Part shown: in pieces, positions 61,198 through 64,000 of the stretch | Position numbering within the stretch: position 1 is the stretch's first letter | How the letters are laid out: every line of letters starts with the position of its first letter | DNA from: Rhizobium sp. LC145 | GTDB lineage: Bacteria > Pseudomonadota > Alphaproteobacteria > Rhizobiales > Rhizobiaceae | Direction of reading: 5' to 3' | NCBI RefSeq assembly: GCF_001005825.1 | Contig: NZ_LBHV01000009.1 | Location: 62,001 to 126,000 of the forward strand | Length of the DNA stretch: 64,000 nt | Translations under genes and position numbers: made by a program | The notes under the pieces: generated by a model | What the model was told of the DNA's origin: nothing | Seen by the model: the letters and a program-made list of their open reading frames with translations, nothing else | Database searches by the model: none

Positions 61198-62028
61198 TCA
61201 GGCAGAAGACGTCCTGTCATACCCACCGGAGGAAGAGCTGGCTGTTGCTTGTACCCCGTGGAAGCCGAGCTTTTCGGAAATCTCACGTGAAGCGCGGGTG
61301 AGGCTTTCCAGATAACCGTCACGGTTGCGAATGCCGTCCTCGCGCGGCGCAACGAGGCAGAGCGTGGCGATACACACGCCGTCGGCCCGATGGATGGGCG
61401 CCGCAAAACAGTGGGTAAAGTTCTCGACCACGCTATTGAAGGTGAAGTAGCCGTCCTCGGTCGCCTTTCGGACCTGTGCGATGAACTCCTGCGGATCAAG
61501 CCGCTGGCCGTTCGGCAGCACGAAATCGCCGGGCGGAATAAAGTCAAGGATTTCCTCATCCGAGAGATGCGCCACCAACAGCCGGCCGGACGCCGTCCAA
61601 GGGATCGAGACCAACTCGCCGACATTTGCTGAGATACGGAACGGCCGCAGCCCCTCGCGCATCATCGCCACCGTGTACTTGTCGCCCTCGAGCAGGCACA
61701 TCTGCGCCGTTTCGCGGGTTTCCTCGGCCAGGCGGACCAGCATGCGGTCGCATTCGCGCATCAGGTCGAATTGTTCTGCATAGGCGGTGCCGAGGAAATA
61801 GAGCTTGCGGCCGAGAAAGACGCGACCATCGCCGCCCTCATAATCCAGCATGCCGTGGCGCAGCAGCAGGTTGACCAGCTCGTAGATTGAGGAGCGCGGT
61901 GCGCCGATGGACGATGCGATCTCGTTCGGCCGCATGGGCTGACGCTTCCGGCGCAGGAATTCGAGAATCTCGAATGCCCGGTCCAGGCCGCGTGTGCGTC
62001 TCGATACGATGTCTTCGGCGTCAGCCAT
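61198..62028 (-). CDS. IclR-family transcriptional regulator
   Basis: A 276-residue regulator. The winged helix is RGLDRAFEILEFLRR with NEIASSIGAPRSSIYELVNLL; the effector domain contains PWTASGRLLVAHLSDEEI and the typical C-terminal substrate loop. It follows the RidA gene by 50 bases on the same strand and probably controls this importer operon in response to the imported compound. Confidence 0.87.
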   Translation of the reverse strand: MADAEDIVSRRTRGLDRAFEILEFLRRKRQPMRPNEIASSIGAPRSSIYELVNLLLRHGMLDYEGGDGRVFLGRKLYFLGTAYAEQFDLMRECDRMLVRLAEETRETAQMCLLEGDKYTVAMMREGLRPFRISANVGELVSIPWTASGRLLVAHLSDEEILDFIPPGDFVLPNGQRLDPQEFIAQVRKATEDGYFTFNSVVENFTHCFAAPIHRADGVCIATLCLVAPREDGIRNRDGYLESLTRASREISEKLGFHGVQATASSSSGGYDRTSSA

Positions 62029-62078
62029 GAGGCTCCTCGAAAGAAGGATCGCAGCCCAAGAGGCGCGATGCCAAAAAT

Positions 62079-62468
62079 TCAGCTACGATCGGCGCGGTAG
62101 GCCACGCAATCGACCTCGACCTTGCAATCGACCATCATCCGCGACTGAACGCAAGCGCGAGCAGGCGGGTTCTCGCCGAAATACTCGGCATAAACGCCGT
62201 TGAAGCTCCAAAAGTCGCGGGGATCATCGAGCCAGACGCCGATGCGCACAATGTCTTCAAGACCGTAGCCGGCTTCCTTCAGAATGCCGATCATGTTCTC
62301 AATGGCCTTTCGGCTCTCGGACACGATGCCACCACGGACGATCTCGCCCTTTTCCATGGGAACTTGACCGGAGACGTAGAGCCAGCCGTTCGCCTCGACG
62401 GCGCGAGCAAAGGGCAAGGGCTGTCCACCAGCCCCGGTTTCGCCGGCGCCGTAACGTTTGATGGTCAT
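62079..62468 (-). CDS. RidA/YjgF-family deaminase
   Basis: A 129-residue Rid-family protein. It has ARAVEANGWLYVSGQVP near the N-terminus, the conserved middle SRKAIENMIGILKEAGY and the active-site arginine in PPARACVQSR. Rid proteins hydrolyse reactive enamine or imine intermediates of amino-acid catabolism. Its place between an amino-acid importer and an IclR regulator suggests a catabolic use of the imported compound. It is 18 bases behind the ATPase gene. Confidence 0.87.
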   Translation of the reverse strand: MTIKRYGAGETGAGGQPLPFARAVEANGWLYVSGQVPMEKGEIVRGGIVSESRKAIENMIGILKEAGYGLEDIVRIGVWLDDPRDFWSFNGVYAEYFGENPPARACVQSRMMVDCKVEVDCVAYRADRS

Positions 62469-62486
62469 GGGAATCTCGCTTTTCTT

Positions 62487-63257
62487 CTAGTTGAAACTTG
62501 ATGTTTTCAGGAATTCCGCCAAGCGTTCCGTCCTAGGGCGAACGAACATTTCTTTCGGATCACCTTCTTCGCAGATCACACCCTGGTTCATGAAGATGAC
62601 TCGGGAGGATACCTCGAAGGCGAAGCGCATCTCATGGGTGACGAGCAGCATCGTCATGCCATCGGCGGCGAGGCCCTTGATGACCTGCAGCACCTCGCCG
62701 ACCAACTCCGGGTCGAGTGCGGAGGTCACCTCGTCGAACAGCATCAAGCGCGGATTCATGGCGATCGCGCGGGCGATTGCGACGCGCTGCTGCTGCCCGC
62801 CGGAAAGCTGGCCGGGATAGTGATCGGCGCGGGCTCCGAGCCCGACGCGCTCCAGCCATTTTTCGGCGATGGCACGGGCCTCCGCACCACCCATCTTCTT
62901 CACCTTGACGAGGCCGAGCATCACGTTTTGCGCTGCGGTCATGTGCGGGAAGAGGTTGAACTGCTGGAAAGCCATGCCGGTCAGCGCGCGTTGGCGGGCA
63001 ATTTCCTTCTCGCCCTTACGGCGGCGTTGCGTACCTTCGACATGGTAGCCGATCTCCTCGCCGTCGAGTCTGATCGTGCCGCCCTGGAATTCCTCCAGCA
63101 TATTGATGCAACGGAGCATAGTGGTCTTGCCGGAGCCGGAGGAGCCGATGATAGAGATTACCTCTCCCTCCCTGACCGTACAGTCCACGCCCTTGAGCAC
63201 TTCGAGCAAGCCGTAGGTCTTACGCAGTCCTACGATTTCTAGGATTGTCTTTGCCAT
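62487..63257 (-). CDS. Polar amino-acid ABC transporter ATPase
   Basis: A 256-residue GlnQ/HisP-type ATPase. Walker A GSSGSGKTT, Q-loop MAFQQFNLFPHMT, signature LSGGQQQR, Walker B LMLFDEVTSALD and the switch His in LVTHEMRF are intact. Glu-Val replaces the common Glu-Pro after the Walker B Asp. It is 12 bases behind the permease gene. Confidence 0.92.
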   Translation of the reverse strand: MAKTILEIVGLRKTYGLLEVLKGVDCTVREGEVISIIGSSGSGKTTMLRCINMLEEFQGGTIRLDGEEIGYHVEGTQRRRKGEKEIARQRALTGMAFQQFNLFPHMTAAQNVMLGLVKVKKMGGAEARAIAEKWLERVGLGARADHYPGQLSGGQQQRVAIARAIAMNPRLMLFDEVTSALDPELVGEVLQVIKGLAADGMTMLLVTHEMRFAFEVSSRVIFMNQGVICEEGDPKEMFVRPRTERLAEFLKTSSFN

Positions 63258-63269
63258 CGGTATAAACCC

Positions 63270-63935
63270 TTAGGTCGGCACAGCCGTCTTGCGCTCGACA
63301 TATTTGCCGAAGCGCTCGATGGCGAAATTGACGACGAAATAGAGCAGGCCAGCGAAGAAATAGAACTGGAGGCTCATGAAGTTGCGGGAAATGATTTCCT
63401 GGGTTCGTAGCAGAAGCTCTGCCACACCGATCACGGATAGCAGCGTTGAGGCTTTAACCATTTCCGCGGCCGTGTTGACCCAGGTGGGCAGGAACTGGCG
63501 CAGCGCCTGCGGCCACAGGACGTTGGCGAACGTCTGGCTGAAGGTGAGGCCGATCGCCTTGGCCGCCTCGGTCTGGCCGATCGGAATGGCCTGAAGGCCG
63601 CCGCGCACGATCTCGCCCACATGGGAGGAGCAGAAGATCGCGAGCGCAAGAACGCCGGCCGCGAACGGGCCGAGATCGAAGCCCACGGCCGACGAGACAT
63701 AATAGCTCGCCAGAACCAGCACGAGGACGGGGGTGCCGCGAACGATGTCGATATAACCCCGCACGACAAAGCGCAAAGGCAGCGATCCGTAGGTCAGCAC
63801 AAGGCCGACGAACACGCCAGCTATCGAACCGAATACGATCGCGAGCAGCGAGATCGAGACCGTGACGCTGAGGCCGTTCAAGATGACGAAGCGGGCGATC
63901 CACAGCTGCTCGAGGAATGCGAAGAAATCCATCAT
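63270..63935 (-). CDS. Polar amino-acid ABC transporter permease
   Basis: A 221-residue HisM/GlnP-type permease with four to five membrane segments. The coupling loop is EAAKAIGLTFSQTFANVLWPQ. The start has two successive ATG codons (63935 and 63932), with GAGG upstream in the preceding gene. It pairs with the second permease running off the window. Confidence 0.9.
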   Translation of the reverse strand: MMDFFAFLEQLWIARFVILNGLSVTVSISLLAIVFGSIAGVFVGLVLTYGSLPLRFVVRGYIDIVRGTPVLVLVLASYYVSSAVGFDLGPFAAGVLALAIFCSSHVGEIVRGGLQAIPIGQTEAAKAIGLTFSQTFANVLWPQALRQFLPTWVNTAAEMVKASTLLSVIGVAELLLRTQEIISRNFMSLQFYFFAGLLYFVVNFAIERFGKYVERKTAVPT

Positions 63936-63939
63936 GATC

Positions 63940-64000
63940 TCACCTCGAAACGGCCAGCCGGCGCTCAGCGAAACGCATCATCGCGGCCAGAATGGTGCAG
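63940..64000 (-). CDS. Second amino-acid ABC permease, C-terminal end (partial)
   Basis: The last 19 codons of a frame entering from the right edge end ILAAMMRFAERRLAVSR and a TGA four bases before the next permease's ATG. The end looks like the basic tail of a HisQ/HisM-type permease, and position in the operon agrees. Too little is present to say more. Confidence 0.6.
   Translation of the reverse strand, partial: CTILAAMMRFAERRLAVSR

Overview
The window is GC-rich DNA that reads like an alphaproteobacterium of the Rhizobiaceae (Rhizobium / Sinorhizobium / Agrobacterium / Shinella type). The grounds are the density of ABC importers each with its own LacI, AraC, MarR or IclR regulator, the plant-compound catabolism genes, the nrtR-nadABC and panCB clusters, and a prkA-yeaH-spoVR stress operon. 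No rRNA, tRNA, IS element, CRISPR array, phage gene or replication gene was seen. In some Rhizobium strains panCB lies on a large plasmid, so a chromid is possible but is not shown here.

Layout. 1-2557: hydroxycinnamate (ferulate-type) catabolism, with a cut-off feruloyl-CoA synthase diverging from a crotonase, a MarR regulator and an amidohydrolase. 2693-9526 (minus): a ribose-type sugar ABC importer, a PfkB kinase, a GatZ/KbaZ-like protein and a LacI regulator, probably a tagatose-phosphate route. 9792-10655 (minus): a RES/Xre toxin-antitoxin pair. 10995-18177 (plus): a Ugp/Mal-type importer, a rare fusion of a glycerophosphodiesterase to a LacI regulator, and an inositol-monophosphatase-family enzyme; a second, divergent GDPD follows on the minus strand. 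19144-28454: a LacI regulator diverging from an Opp/Dpp-type importer that has a GHL6/GH42-like glycosidase inside the operon. 28610-37806: three AraC regulators, a Tat-exported aldo/keto reductase with a secreted FGE-like protein, and a periplasmic molybdenum aldehyde oxidoreductase (paoABC type) with a DUF6152 protein. 37829-42628 (minus): prkA-yeaH-spoVR. 42942-49068: panCB, then nrtR and nadABC. 49163-60994: a sulfur-scavenging block. 61198-64000 (minus): an IclR regulator, a RidA protein and a polar amino-acid importer running off the window.

The most interesting parts are two. First, the 10995-18177 operon looks built to import and break down glycerophosphodiesters. Its regulator is covalently fused to a GDPD whose catalytic residues are all present, so enzyme and transcription factor are one polypeptide. 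Second, the sulfur block (LLM monooxygenases, an M20 deacetylase, a GNAT acetyltransferase, an amino-acid importer with two tandem binding proteins, a flavin reductase, an SfnB-like enzyme and an Rrf2 regulator) has the gene content of the Bacillus ytm/yxe pathways that salvage S-alkylated cysteines such as S-(2-succino)cysteine by N-acetylation, oxidative C-S cleavage and deacetylation. Its importer gene, a permease-ATPase fusion, carries a one-base frameshift just before the ABC signature. Two copies of the same near-palindrome stand in mirror orientation at the two ends of the divergent promoter region of this block.
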